Source: Planctomycetota bacterium (GTDB taxonomy: Bacteria > Planctomycetota > Phycisphaerae > WQYP01). Taken from it: a DNA stretch of 10,366 nt. Positions 1 to 6,868 of this stretch are shown here, one piece after another. Within the stretch, counting starts at the first letter, position 1. Every line of letters begins with the position of its first letter. The DNA is taken from assembly GCA_021852225.1 (NCBI GenBank), contig JAJZOA010000329.1, forward strand, positions 1 to 10,366, given 5' to 3'. Made by a program: the position numbers and the translations under genes. The notes beneath the pieces are model-generated. The model saw nothing but the letters and a program-made list of their open reading frames with translations, was not told where the DNA came from and ran no database searches.

Positions 1-43
1 CTACCGATGGGTGAATTTCGGTATTGTTACGCGAGAGCTTCCG

Positions 44-1705
44 TTAAGGACTGAACTTTCCCGGCGGCAGGGACAGGTGGACGATAATAGGCGGCCCCTG
101 CGGGAGTTGTGATCCGGGGAATAATTGTGGCGGAAATTCTCCGGGACTGGAAATTGTGCAGCCGGTCGGGCTGGCGGTGTATCTGAACGGTTTACCGGTG
201 AAGGGATCACGGGGAATCGTGGGCAGATATTTTGGAGCCAGTTGGGCAAGGCGATCCGGGAATTTGCTGTGATCATCACGATATTCTGCTATCGCAATTG
301 TAAGCACATCAAGCCTGCGCCAGTCGCGCGATCGCGCTTGCACGGCTGCCAGGCGAAGGGGATTCGTGCAAAATGTTGCAACGAGTCTTTCAAAGGGTTT
401 CCTGCTTTTGCGTAGTTGGTTGCGACGGTTGCTGACGTTGACAATGGCGGTGATTCTCGCCAGCCAGCCGCGCAACTTGAACCCGGCTACCTCTTGATCG
501 TACAGGCCGTTGCACAGTATTGCGCTGTTAATGAAATATTGCTTCGGCCACACGCCGAAATACACCTGGCGCAAAGGAGCGCCTATCTCGTCAATTATTC
601 GACGGCGTGTTTTCGGTTCAAGCGCACACTTTTGGAGAAAGCTAAGCAGGTCCCATCGGGATAGGATGTCCAGCGAAGCTTGCAACGGATAGAAATTCGG
701 AAGGCGGTGGAGTTTGGCGGCATATATGGCCAAACTCCGCTGTGTGAGCTCGCCAGATTGTACAAGGGCAATATCTCCCCGACAGGCCTGACTGTCCGCG
801 GACCACGCTGCGTACCGACACATCAAGTCGCCCTGCTGGGACAGCAGTCTCGCTAATCGATGTGCTGCCAGCAGATCGTTCTGACACCGCCGCATGCGTC
901 CCCGGTGAAAATTGGCATTCGCATCCGCATTAAGCATAAATCCCAGATCTGGGATTGCTGGAAAATAATCCAGGGTGGCAGAAATAAGCAGTCCACCGCC
1001 TGATGTGTGTCCATGCACGACAACAGGAATATAAAACCGTCGCAACTTGCACGCCGCGCGGACGCGCGTGATCGCGCCGGTATTTGCCGACAGCCATTGC
1101 ATTACCAGTCGATTGGGATGCCGCGCTTCCCACGGATGCTGGAAGAAGGCTCTCGCGATGGTCATTGTGCGCTTTATTAGGTTTTGTTCCTTGGGCAACA
1201 TTTCGGATTGCCATGGGTGGGAAAATGCGGTGAAACTGATTATGCGGCTCTCGGAAACGGCAGGTTGCGGGAGGTGCCACGTAGATAGCACAGCTCGTTG
1301 CCACCGCTGGCGAAACGCGAATGGTTCGAACGCCCCCTCCCACAAGCTTTCGTTACCGCAAAATGCCGGCCCCAGAATTTCATACAGCCGCAATGCGGCA
1401 TTATTATTTAACGTGACGCCCCTTGAGAGCACGGCATTTTCCGCCGCAAGATAATCCACAAGACCAGTGCGGGTTTTCGGTTTGGTTATGCGTGTGGTGG
1501 CGTAGCTGATGGGAATGCGGTGGGATTCGGCGGATGCCGCCGCATGCAACAGCAGATTCAACGCCGACTCGGAGCGTGCTGCCGCCGGCGCGATCGGGCA
1601 AGTCAGCAGTGTGGCGCCCCAGATTGCGGCGATAAAACATGATTTGTGGCAGGGCGAGAGTCGCCGGAAGAACCCTTGAAGGATGTCGCGCCTGAACCGA
1701 ACCAC
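44..1705 (-). CDS. Exported 'sensor A' protein, sigma-free paralog of the downstream half of the neighbouring sigma fusion
   Basis: Encodes 553 residues; function unknown. The start is a GTG preceded at 6 bases by AAGGAG (1712-1717). Residues 1-43 look like a signal peptide or membrane anchor: basic n-region (MVRFRRD...), hydrophobic stretch around 23-42, then APAAARS, a plausible signal peptidase I site. The rest is collinear with residues 272-761 of the sigma fusion at 1744-4029, beginning at PISYATTR and GLVDYLAAEN (about 65-90). The last 88 residues carry YRDDHSKFP, KYLPTIPRDPFTGKPF and RYTASPTG, nearly identical to the fusion's tail. From memory, this layout (DYLAALN/GVTxxNNAA at the front, AWLxANE and a helical HRLxRL middle, YRxDHxxFPxxLxxLxPKYL at the end) belongs to a large uncharacterised planctomycete family. 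It lies 38 bases behind the fusion gene, so is probably in its operon. Role as a ligand binder or partner of the tethered sigma factor is inference. Confidence 0.85.
   Translation of the reverse strand: MVRFRRDILQGFFRRLSPCHKSCFIAAIWGATLLTCPIAPAAARSESALNLLLHAAASAESHRIPISYATTRITKPKTRTGLVDYLAAENAVLSRGVTLNNNAALRLYEILGPAFCGNESLWEGAFEPFAFRQRWQRAVLSTWHLPQPAVSESRIISFTAFSHPWQSEMLPKEQNLIKRTMTIARAFFQHPWEARHPNRLVMQWLSANTGAITRVRAACKLRRFYIPVVVHGHTSGGGLLISATLDYFPAIPDLGFMLNADANANFHRGRMRRCQNDLLAAHRLARLLSQQGDLMCRYAAWSADSQACRGDIALVQSGELTQRSLAIYAAKLHRLPNFYPLQASLDILSRWDLLSFLQKCALEPKTRRRIIDEIGAPLRQVYFGVWPKQYFINSAILCNGLYDQEVAGFKLRGWLARITAIVNVSNRRNQLRKSRKPFERLVATFCTNPLRLAAVQARSRDWRRLDVLTIAIAEYRDDHSKFPDRLAQLAPKYLPTIPRDPFTGKPFRYTASPTGCTISSPGEFPPQLFPGSQLPQGPPIIVHLSLPPGKFSP
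61..253 (-). repeat. Duplicated 3' end block, copy 1 (gene 1)
   Basis: This 193-base block matches 1761-1953 at an exact offset of 1700 bases with no gaps. I count 10 mismatches (77, 92, 93, 95, 125, 206, 218, 226, 236, 237), about 95% identity. It encodes the last 60 or so residues before the final few codons. Similarity drops abruptly after 253, where the upstream coding halves of the two genes are much more diverged. Confidence 0.9.
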
Positions 1706-1711
1706 AATGTG

Positions 1712-1717
1712 CTCCTT
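1712..1717 (-). promoter_or_regulatory. Ribosome binding site fixing the GTG start of gene 1
   Basis: On the minus strand AAGGAG, inside a run AAAAAGGAG, stands 6 bases before the GTG at 1705. It lies in the 38-base gap after the stop of the sigma fusion gene, and supports independent but probably coupled translation of the second gene of the operon. Confidence 0.8.
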
Positions 1718-1743
1718 TTTATCCTATCTTACCGGCAAACCCT

Positions 1744-4029
1744 TCACTTTGAAGGCCACCCCGGCGGCAGGGACAGATGGACGATAATAGGTCGGCCCTG
1801 CGGGAGTTGTGATCCGGGGAATAACTGTGGCGGAAATTCTCCGGGACTGGAAATTGTGCAGCCGGTCGGGCTGGCGGTGTATCTGAACGGTTTACCGGTG
1901 AAGGGGTCACGGGGAATTGTGGGCAAATATTTTGGTTCCAGTTGGGCAAGGCGGGTGGGGAATGCGCCGTGACCGCCGAGATATGCGGCAAGTGCGAAAC
2001 AAACTTTGTCGATTCTGGTGCCGGAGGTGCCGCGGGACTCGCTGGCGATTAAATCGCTCAGTGCGCTTTGTATCCCGGTGACAGTCCGCATGGGTAATTC
2101 ATGCCCGCTGCGAAGCCTCGCCGCAAGTTTCGTCAATGAGAGTTGCTGATTCAAGGCCCCTTGGACGCCCAGTACCTGGACGATGTCGTCTGCGAGGCTG
2201 TTCAGTCGCGTTGCCGCCTCAGCGAAATAGGATTGGTGCCAAGGTTTGCCGCCGTGCGGAAGCAATGTATCGATCCAGGCCAAATCTGCATGGTTTCCGA
2301 GTGCCGCCGCACGTTGTATTTTATCCAACGTAAACCATCTCTGTGTCGTCTGCTCATCCTCGGAAAGCGGCACTGGGCGCGGAAGGCTCTTGAGCATATT
2401 CAAATACGCCAACGCCTGCGCGGAGGAAAGTTGACCGGAGTTGGCCAGAGCCTCGTCGGCTGCCGTGACCGTGGACTGCCGCGATCTGTGGCCCAAGCCC
2501 CTCTGGAGTATCGGTGGGAAATGTTCATAAGTGGCAAGTATCAGACAGCGATGTGCGGCAATCAGGTCAGCTTCGCACCGCCTGATCTGGCCATGGTGCA
2601 GTTCCAGCATGGCCCTCCGCGCCAGATTTGGCGCAAGGTTCTTGATATCGTTCAGGGTTCCCGTAGTTCTGACGCTTGCGGCGAACATTCCCTGTCCGGC
2701 TCTCGCCCTGATGATAGGCAGGAAGAACCGCGAACGCGCAAAAGCCGCCGCCGCAATATCCAAGGCACCTTCGTTCGCCCGCAGCCAGGCCGCCACCAGA
2801 GGATTCGCCTTCGCTGACCATGGCCAACGGGCGAGGTTCCGCATGTAGCCGGGCGTGATAGCCCCGCGCCCTGCGGAGCCAGGCATACTGGGAATAGCCG
2901 TGTAATCGGCTTTCATCAGGAATACCTGCAGCGGTATATAGCGTGGCCCGACCAAATCGCGTTGTGAAATTCCTAACGCACTGCGAAGTTCGCGGCCAAA
3001 GTTCTTATCCGGCACATAAACCATTTTCCCTGCCGCCATTTTGTACCCACCGCCCTGAAAAGATTGTGGCCGGAACAGAATCAGCAGGGGCACAGCGGCG
3101 TTATTCTGCGGTGTCACACCTTTGCCAAATCGCTGATTAAACGCCGCCACGTAATCCACCAGTCCATTTTTTGTCAGCGGCTCGGTAAGGCGTGTGGTGG
3201 CGTAACTGATTGGAATTGGAGATTTAAGGGTGGTACCATTTGCCTCGGCGGCGTGGTCGTGCAGAGCCGTCGGTACAACTGCCGCAACGCCGAGAGCCAG
3301 CGCGACTGCTGCTGCGCCGGCGATGGCCGGGATATGGGCGGTGTGAAAGGTGATGCTGCGTGCGGCATGGGCTGCGGTCAGGCTTATTGGTGCTTTGCCA
3401 CAAACACCTTGCAGCACTTTTTCCAATAATCCATTTGGTGCCGTTCCCGCGCCGCTGGAAAGCAACGCGGCCAAAGCGGTGCTGTCCAGGGCGATATTTT
3501 TCTTAGCCATGATCCCACGCAATTTAATCACCGCTCGGGTAATGCGCTTTTCCGCCGCCGCCTCGGAAATGTTGAACTGCTCGGCCACTTGCCGGGCGGT
3601 TTGGTTCTGGAAGAATCGCGCGACCAGCACATCGCGATCAGCGGTGGAAAGCCTTTGCAGAGCGGCATCCATCGCCAGAAGTTGTTCAAGCTTCGATTCC
3701 TCGGCCGCCGCACTGGCGAAGCCTCGCGTTTCTTCGTGTCGCATCGCCGCCGCCTTTCGTTCGCGGATTTTTCGCCGCCACTCGGTCTTTTTAATATTCT
3801 CGCAGGCATAATGTGTGGCCCGCGCCAGCCATCCGCCGACGGGCCGAGCATTCTTGGCCAATCGCTTACGCTTGTTCCACAATGTGATGAAAACCGCTTG
3901 CGTCGCGTCGTCCGCCAAATTAGCGTCGCCGAGTTGGCGGCGGGCCACACCGTAAACCCACCCGATGTGCTCTTGGACCAGGCGGTCAAAAGGGCCACCA
4001 TCCGATTCTCTATAGGGCTGTTGCGTCAT
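1744..4029 (-). CDS. Membrane-tethered ECF sigma factor with extracytoplasmic sensor A domain
   Basis: Encodes 761 residues from the ATG at 4029. Sigma-70 region 2 is at about 14-80 (HIGWVYGVARRQLGD, then LADDATQAVFITLW) and region 4 at about 125-172 (LSTADRDVLVARFF, helix-turn-helix QTARQVAEQFNISEAAAEKR). An Ala/Gly-rich linker leads to one hydrophobic helix at about 233-256 (IPAIAGAAAVALALGVAAVV). Residues 257-761 form sensor A, shared with the exported protein encoded next, including LVAAWLRANE (411-420), ARRAMLELHHG (470-480), and YLPTIPRDPFTGKPFRY near the end. The expected topology is sigma inside the cytoplasm and sensor A outside. Typical ECF factors are about 180-200 residues, so most of this protein is extension. 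No anti-sigma gene lies beside it. Start choice: ATG 4029 lacks a strong ribosome site; TTG 4050 aligns with the start of the sister gene and would add MELDAWN. The signal and target genes are unknown. Confidence 0.9.
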   Translation of the reverse strand: MTQQPYRESDGGPFDRLVQEHIGWVYGVARRQLGDANLADDATQAVFITLWNKRKRLAKNARPVGGWLARATHYACENIKKTEWRRKIRERKAAAMRHEETRGFASAAAEESKLEQLLAMDAALQRLSTADRDVLVARFFQNQTARQVAEQFNISEAAAEKRITRAVIKLRGIMAKKNIALDSTALAALLSSGAGTAPNGLLEKVLQGVCGKAPISLTAAHAARSITFHTAHIPAIAGAAAVALALGVAAVVPTALHDHAAEANGTTLKSPIPISYATTRLTEPLTKNGLVDYVAAFNQRFGKGVTPQNNAAVPLLILFRPQSFQGGGYKMAAGKMVYVPDKNFGRELRSALGISQRDLVGPRYIPLQVFLMKADYTAIPSMPGSAGRGAITPGYMRNLARWPWSAKANPLVAAWLRANEGALDIAAAAFARSRFFLPIIRARAGQGMFAASVRTTGTLNDIKNLAPNLARRAMLELHHGQIRRCEADLIAAHRCLILATYEHFPPILQRGLGHRSRQSTVTAADEALANSGQLSSAQALAYLNMLKSLPRPVPLSEDEQTTQRWFTLDKIQRAAALGNHADLAWIDTLLPHGGKPWHQSYFAEAATRLNSLADDIVQVLGVQGALNQQLSLTKLAARLRSGHELPMRTVTGIQSALSDLIASESRGTSGTRIDKVCFALAAYLGGHGAFPTRLAQLEPKYLPTIPRDPFTGKPFRYTASPTGCTISSPGEFPPQLFPGSQLPQGRPIIVHLSLPPGWPSK
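1761..1953 (-). repeat. Duplicated 3' end block, copy 2 (gene 2)
   Basis: Partner of 61-253, about 95% identical without gaps. It encodes the fusion protein's C-terminal tail, including PRDPFTGKPFRYTASPTG and the run SSPGEFPPQLFPGSQLPQG. Confidence 0.9.
3271..3780 (-). repeat. Shared sigma/membrane-helix module, copy in gene 2
   Basis: Matches 9182-9691 in gene 4 at a constant offset of 5911 bases. It holds two exactly identical stretches: 58 bases at 3561-3618 (region 4 helix-turn-helix) and 48 bases at 3352-3399 (linker before the membrane helix). The encoded proteins are roughly 85% identical by eye over 150 residues. Similarity stops near 3271, just past the membrane helix, where the two sensor domains begin. 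Confidence 0.85.
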
Positions 4030-4074
4030 ATTCCAAGCATCCAGTTCCAAATCCGCCGTTGTCCGGTTCCTATT

Positions 4075-4100
4075 GTTATACCGCCGCCGATTGCAATTCC
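4075..4100 (-). promoter_or_regulatory. Putative promoter of the sensor A sigma fusion gene
   Basis: Read on the minus strand, GGAATT (4100-4095), a 14-base spacer and TATAAC (4080-4075). The 35-base block containing it, from ATGTC to TATAAYAAT, matches the equivalent block before gene 4 at 28 of 35 positions. The box falls 46 bases before the ATG at 4029 and 25 before the alternative TTG at 4050. GGAAT-like -35 elements are typical of ECF sigma promoters, whereas TATAAC resembles a housekeeping -10, so the sigma class is uncertain. Confidence 0.5.
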
Positions 4101-4335
4101 AGACATCCCCTTAATATTTTCCCCATCTCTGCCCGTCGGCATAATGCGGCGCTATTACAGCACAAACAGGAGGGGGTGTGCAGGCGATCCCATTTTCCGT
4201 GCGTGTTCTCAATGTAGTGTCCGGCTGGTCGCGCAGGGCTTAGGCGTCCCCAATCCTTGATCTTTGCAAGTTCCCTCATGACCGTTTGGTGGGCTTCGGT
4301 ACTCGGCGGTGATCAATTCGACGGCGGGTTGCGCT
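4101..4335. other. Gap between genes 3 and 2
   Basis: This is the rest of the 306-base space between the end of gene 3 and the start of gene 2. Apart from the decayed fragment at 4219-4285 and the promoter just downstream, I see no gene, no strong hairpin followed by a T-run, and no RNA gene. Confidence 0.5.
4219..4285 (-). pseudogene. Decayed fragment resembling the C-terminal domain of gene 4
   Basis: Read on the minus strand, this stretch aligns with codons for about residues 983-1005 of gene 4 (QLQAGKIKDAYALRDQLE). It keeps AAAGATCAA and GCCCTGCGCGA exactly, the latter preceded by an in-frame TAA where gene 4 has TAC. One frame reads RELAKIKD and another reads ALRDQP, so there is a frameshift between the halves. 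It starts about 50 bases after the stop of gene 3, where gene 4 continues into its last domain. It is too broken to encode a product. The match is short and found by eye. Confidence 0.4.
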
Positions 4336-5967
4336 TCACCGGCGAGTGGTATTGTCGGCGTGCTCTTGCTGCTCCAATTTAAGCACGGCAGTCGGCCGGA
4401 GTGAAGGCTGCAATGCGAAGCCGCGAAAGGTAACCCAGTGCCGCGGTCGCGTGACCCAGACATAACGTTTAACCATGCTGCGGGGAATATTGAAAATTTC
4501 CGTCGCGTATTCGTCGATAGCCCGCCCTCGCGACTGCTGAAATCGTGCGAATTCACTCGGGAAGGGCATTGGAACCACCAACTTCCCATTTTTCTCCACA
4601 ATTCCTACAGCGATCGCTTGGCCTGCCAGCCCTGGCGCGCGTGCCGGAAGGGAAAGATTAGCCCTTATGGTGCCTCCCATCCATGGCTGTTGAACGGCAA
4701 CATTGAATTTAAAATGATACCCTCTGTAGGAAATGTCCCAGGGAAGTCCTGGCTGACCGGCAACAACTTTACCCGCAAGACTTTTCCACTTGCCTGCGTC
4801 GAATCCGATCCAAACGCCACCTTTGTTGTCCGAGTGCCGCATTAGCGAATACCAGCGACCCAGTCCTCCCCGCTGTGGATAGCCAGGCGGCGAATCGGGC
4901 TGTCGGGGTGGTAACTGCGTGTTCAACAATGCGGCCCTGTCCGTCTTGCTAAAAAGGTTTGCCACCTGCCACATAAGTTCTTGCCATTGCCAATCGCCGG
5001 CTGACACCGCGCCGGAATTGCCGCTTGAATTGTGTCCGGATGCCGCGGAGTCATTGCTCCGTATGCCAGCCAGTGGCCGCCCATCCGGTGCCCACGGACA
5101 CATGGGCCAAGCCCCGCTGATTACACCCTCAAGCGTCACCTTGGCCCCGCCCAACAGGGACTTGCACCACTTATTATTCGACTTGGGGTAGACGGGATGG
5201 GCTAAGGCATAACGCTTCCAGGCGGCGGCAATCTCAGCGGTTTTCTTCAATCCGGCCGGTCCACCGCGAAGGTATGGCCCGAGCCTTGTGAGATAACTGA
5301 TGTTTTGGATTAGACTCAACGGATAGCGCTCAACGTCAAACACGGTGGCGCTGTACCACCGCTTTTTTTGAAAGGCACCGGCATTGTGCAAGAGCACCAC
5401 AACTCGGCCGGCCCGAATGTTCCAGGTGCCGTGGCAGGTGTAGGGAATATCCACTGATTTTGCTGGTGTCCAATGAGGGTACAAACGGGACCCGGGATCG
5501 GATTGCAACCGCAATCGCAAAAAATGCGCGTATGCACGAGTTTGCCAAAAGAACTGAAATCTCGAAATCAACGATCCTTTCGTTCCCGTTACCTCATATA
5601 AGTTGAACAGATATAGCCAGGATTTGTTAGACCGCGACATTGCGTGAAGTGGGCGAGGCACAGGGTTTAACCAGTGCAAGTTTGGGTAACTACCCAATAG
5701 AACGGATTGCCTGGCCGATTGCGCTCCGGCCAACGCCCGCACAACGTCAGCGGAAATGTCATAAGCTTGCACGCCGCCGGGTTTGCCGGATAATAATTTA
5801 CCATCGGTTTTAACCGCCCATGCGAAATCATGATGCACCAGCATGTCATAGGCAACGCAGGTGAGCACACCGGTTGGCGGAGCCGGGGCCGCACATAAGG
5901 CACCGCCAAGTAATAACAGAGAGCTTCCTGCCGCAATGCGGGCGCATATATTGGCGTTCCGTGGCAC
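4336..5967 (-). CDS. Exported 'sensor B' protein, sigma-free paralog of the middle of the large sigma fusion
   Basis: Encodes 543 residues; function unknown. I place the start at GTG 5967 because AGGAG (5976-5980) stands 8 bases before it and translation from there opens with a signal peptide: MPRNANICAR, hydrophobic IAAGSSLLLLGGAL, then CAAPAPP. The frame is open further upstream to 6123, but that would bury the signal and overlap the promoter. From residue 33 (TGVLTCVAYDMLV) it is collinear with residues 296-810 of the fusion at 6869-9967, with shared motifs LLSGKPGGVQAYDIS (58-72), WYSATVFDVERYPLSL in the middle, and VWVTRPRHWVTFRGFALQP near 503-521. The last motif recalls a 'TRPYxWVEFRNVALQP' ending I remember from planctomycete hypothetical proteins. 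It ends with HADNTTRR where the fusion continues into another domain. Probably extracytoplasmic; partnership with the fusion is inference. Confidence 0.85.
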   Translation of the reverse strand: MPRNANICARIAAGSSLLLLGGALCAAPAPPTGVLTCVAYDMLVHHDFAWAVKTDGKLLSGKPGGVQAYDISADVVRALAGAQSARQSVLLGSYPNLHWLNPVPRPLHAMSRSNKSWLYLFNLYEVTGTKGSLISRFQFFWQTRAYAHFLRLRLQSDPGSRLYPHWTPAKSVDIPYTCHGTWNIRAGRVVVLLHNAGAFQKKRWYSATVFDVERYPLSLIQNISYLTRLGPYLRGGPAGLKKTAEIAAAWKRYALAHPVYPKSNNKWCKSLLGGAKVTLEGVISGAWPMCPWAPDGRPLAGIRSNDSAASGHNSSGNSGAVSAGDWQWQELMWQVANLFSKTDRAALLNTQLPPRQPDSPPGYPQRGGLGRWYSLMRHSDNKGGVWIGFDAGKWKSLAGKVVAGQPGLPWDISYRGYHFKFNVAVQQPWMGGTIRANLSLPARAPGLAGQAIAVGIVEKNGKLVVPMPFPSEFARFQQSRGRAIDEYATEIFNIPRSMVKRYVWVTRPRHWVTFRGFALQPSLRPTAVLKLEQQEHADNTTRR

Positions 5968-5975
5968 GTTCCGTT

Positions 5976-5980
5976 CTCCT
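5976..5980 (-). promoter_or_regulatory. Ribosome binding site fixing the GTG start of gene 3
   Basis: AGGAG on the minus strand, 8 bases before GTG 5967. It shortens the gene by 52 codons relative to the longest open frame and reveals the signal peptide. Confidence 0.75.
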
Positions 5981-6022
5981 GCGGCGGCCGGTGTGGCACA
6001 AGTGTGGCGACCATGCCAACGC

Positions 6023-6051
6023 ATTGTAAAGGGGCCTCGCATGTAAGGCAA
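6023..6051 (-). promoter_or_regulatory. Sigma-70-like promoter of gene 3
   Basis: On the minus strand TTGCCT (6051-6046, 4 of 6 to TTGACA), a 17-base spacer, and TACAAT (6028-6023, 5 of 6 to TATAAT). The predicted transcript start near 6016 leaves a leader of about 49 bases before the GTG. It does not resemble the GGAATT block before the two sigma genes. Confidence 0.5.
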
Positions 6052-6263
6052 ATATTTTTTATGTGAGCATTTCCTGCGCACAAGAGACCCATCGCGTTCC
6101 AAATTCCGCAGGAAGAACCGCAATTACGCCGATTACCCAAAGCGGCATAGCCGACAACCAAAAGCGGTTTACTCACCACGGAGGTAGCGTAGGGCAACGG
6201 AGGGATGCTTACCGCACAAGACACAACGACGCGGGGGATTTCTATTCACAGTGAGTTGGCGGA

Positions 6264-6274
6264 GGGAGGGGAGG
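6264..6274. repeat. Left 11-base direct repeat flanking the MITE-like element
   Basis: GGGAGGGGAGG abuts the left inverted end of the element at 6275 and recurs exactly at 6411-6421. It could be a target duplication, or part of a pre-existing purine tract (the run extends left to 6261). Confidence 0.55.
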
Positions 6275-6410
6275 CATAGGCGCTAACTTAAAACGAAAAA
6301 TCGCGGAAATCACCATGCTGGAACAAAAACGCATCTGCTAAAGATTCCTTTATTTTCATGGTTTTTCGTTGTAAATTCACCGATCTCGTTCGCTTACGTT
6401 AGCGCCTATG
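6275..6410. mobile_element. MITE-like non-coding element, 136 bases
   Basis: Ends in perfect 13-base inverted repeats, CATAGGCGCTAAC (6275-6287) and GTTAGCGCCTATG (6398-6410). Internal inverted segments AACGAAAAA (6292-6300) with TTTTTCGTT (6362-6370), and ACCATG (6312-6317) with CATGGT (6357-6362), would let one strand fold into a long interrupted hairpin. The right end also holds a near-palindrome CGCTTACGTTAGCG (6391-6404). It has no coding capacity and is AT-richer than its surroundings. Direct repeats of 11 bases touch both ends. It is most likely a short non-autonomous transposon or an interspersed intergenic repeat. Confidence 0.6.
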
Positions 6411-6421
6411 GGGAGGGGAGG
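6411..6421. repeat. Right 11-base direct repeat flanking the MITE-like element
   Basis: Exact copy of 6264-6274, directly abutting the right inverted end. The G-run continues to 6425, giving GGGG, GGGG and GGGGGG tracts separated by single A, a possible G-quadruplex former. Confidence 0.55.
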
Positions 6422-6426
6422 GGGGA

Positions 6427-6641
6427 TTTCAACGCGCAACGAACAACGAGCAATGTTGGATGCCGCGTGTGTTTTTGATCGGTGATTCTTGATCCGCGGC
6501 CGATGATGGTTGTTGGTCGTTCTCCCCCTGCCTCTGCTGCCTCCTTGTGCAAAGTTTCCCGTCGTATCCGTGTCATCGGGTGATATGTGGTCAGTGCTGA
6601 TTGTCGATTACCGCCCGTAGGTCATTGACTCGTGTAACCAC
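6427..6641. other. Non-coding stretch between the element and the ATCCG cluster
   Basis: I see no gene, RNA, hairpin terminator or convincing promoter here. No reading frame has protein-like composition or a ribosome binding site. Confidence 0.5.
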
Positions 6642-6808
6642 ACCACGGATTTCACGGATAACACCCCGGCGCGCCGGGACGTAATCCGCGGTTTATGATA
6701 AAAGCAGTGTGGTGGAAAAATATTCGCGCCGCGCAAAGAATTTGACGGATTGTGGCGCGGATAGTTGGGGCCTTCTCTCTTATCCGTATAATCCGTCTTG
6801 ATCCGCAA
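6642..6808. repeat. ATCCG/CGGAT-type intergenic repeat cluster
   Basis: The left arm ACGGATTTCACGGATAA (6645-6661) and the right arm TTATCCGTATAATCCGT (6780-6796) are inverted copies matching at 15 of 17 positions. More CGGAT or ATCCG units lie between and beyond them (GTAATCCGCGG, GACGGATTGTGG, GGCGCGGATAG, CTTGATCCGC). Just inside the left arm is a perfect 14-base palindrome CCCGGCGCGCCGGG (6665-6678). Repeats of the 'CACGGATTTCACGGATAACACGGAT' style, here described only by its unit, are common intergenic features in environmental bacteria as I recall. The minus-strand reading frame across it is a by-product of the repeat. Confidence 0.55.
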
Positions 6809-6868
6809 TCCATTGAGTTTTCAGCCACTGGAGAAATTCATTGTGATACTTGGTCTCGTGCGGGACGA

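Noticed and set aside
1..279. Minus-strand reading frame with PARPAAQFPVPENF
   Set aside because: It is another frame of the end of gene 1; the same shadow appears at 1719-1991 because that DNA is duplicated.
1741..1755. Small hairpin CCTTCA-CTT-TGAAGG at the stop codon of gene 2
   Set aside because: The stem is only 6 bases, there is no T-run after it on the minus strand, and gene 1 follows with its own ribosome site. It is not a convincing terminator.
3589..4260. Long plus-strand reading frame opposite the sigma region of gene 2
   Set aside because: It is antisense to a conserved coding region, and a similar shadow occurs opposite the matching part of gene 4. There is no supporting start or protein family.
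6096..6115. A GGAATTTGG on the minus strand upstream of gene 3, like the -35 box of the sigma genes
   Set aside because: No TATAAY follows at 14 bases and the surrounding block is not conserved. The TTGCCT/TACAAT pair downstream is a better promoter.
6275..6410. The GTTAGCGC and GCGCTAAC ends resemble integron attC sites
   Set aside because: The core does not fit GTTRRRY or RYYYAAC at two positions, no integron integrase or cassette-like gene array is present, and the flanking direct repeats fit a transposon-type element better.
6608..6808. Minus-strand reading frame of 66 residues in the ATCCG repeat
   Set aside because: Its sequence is produced by the repeat units, it lacks a ribosome binding site, and it resembles no protein.
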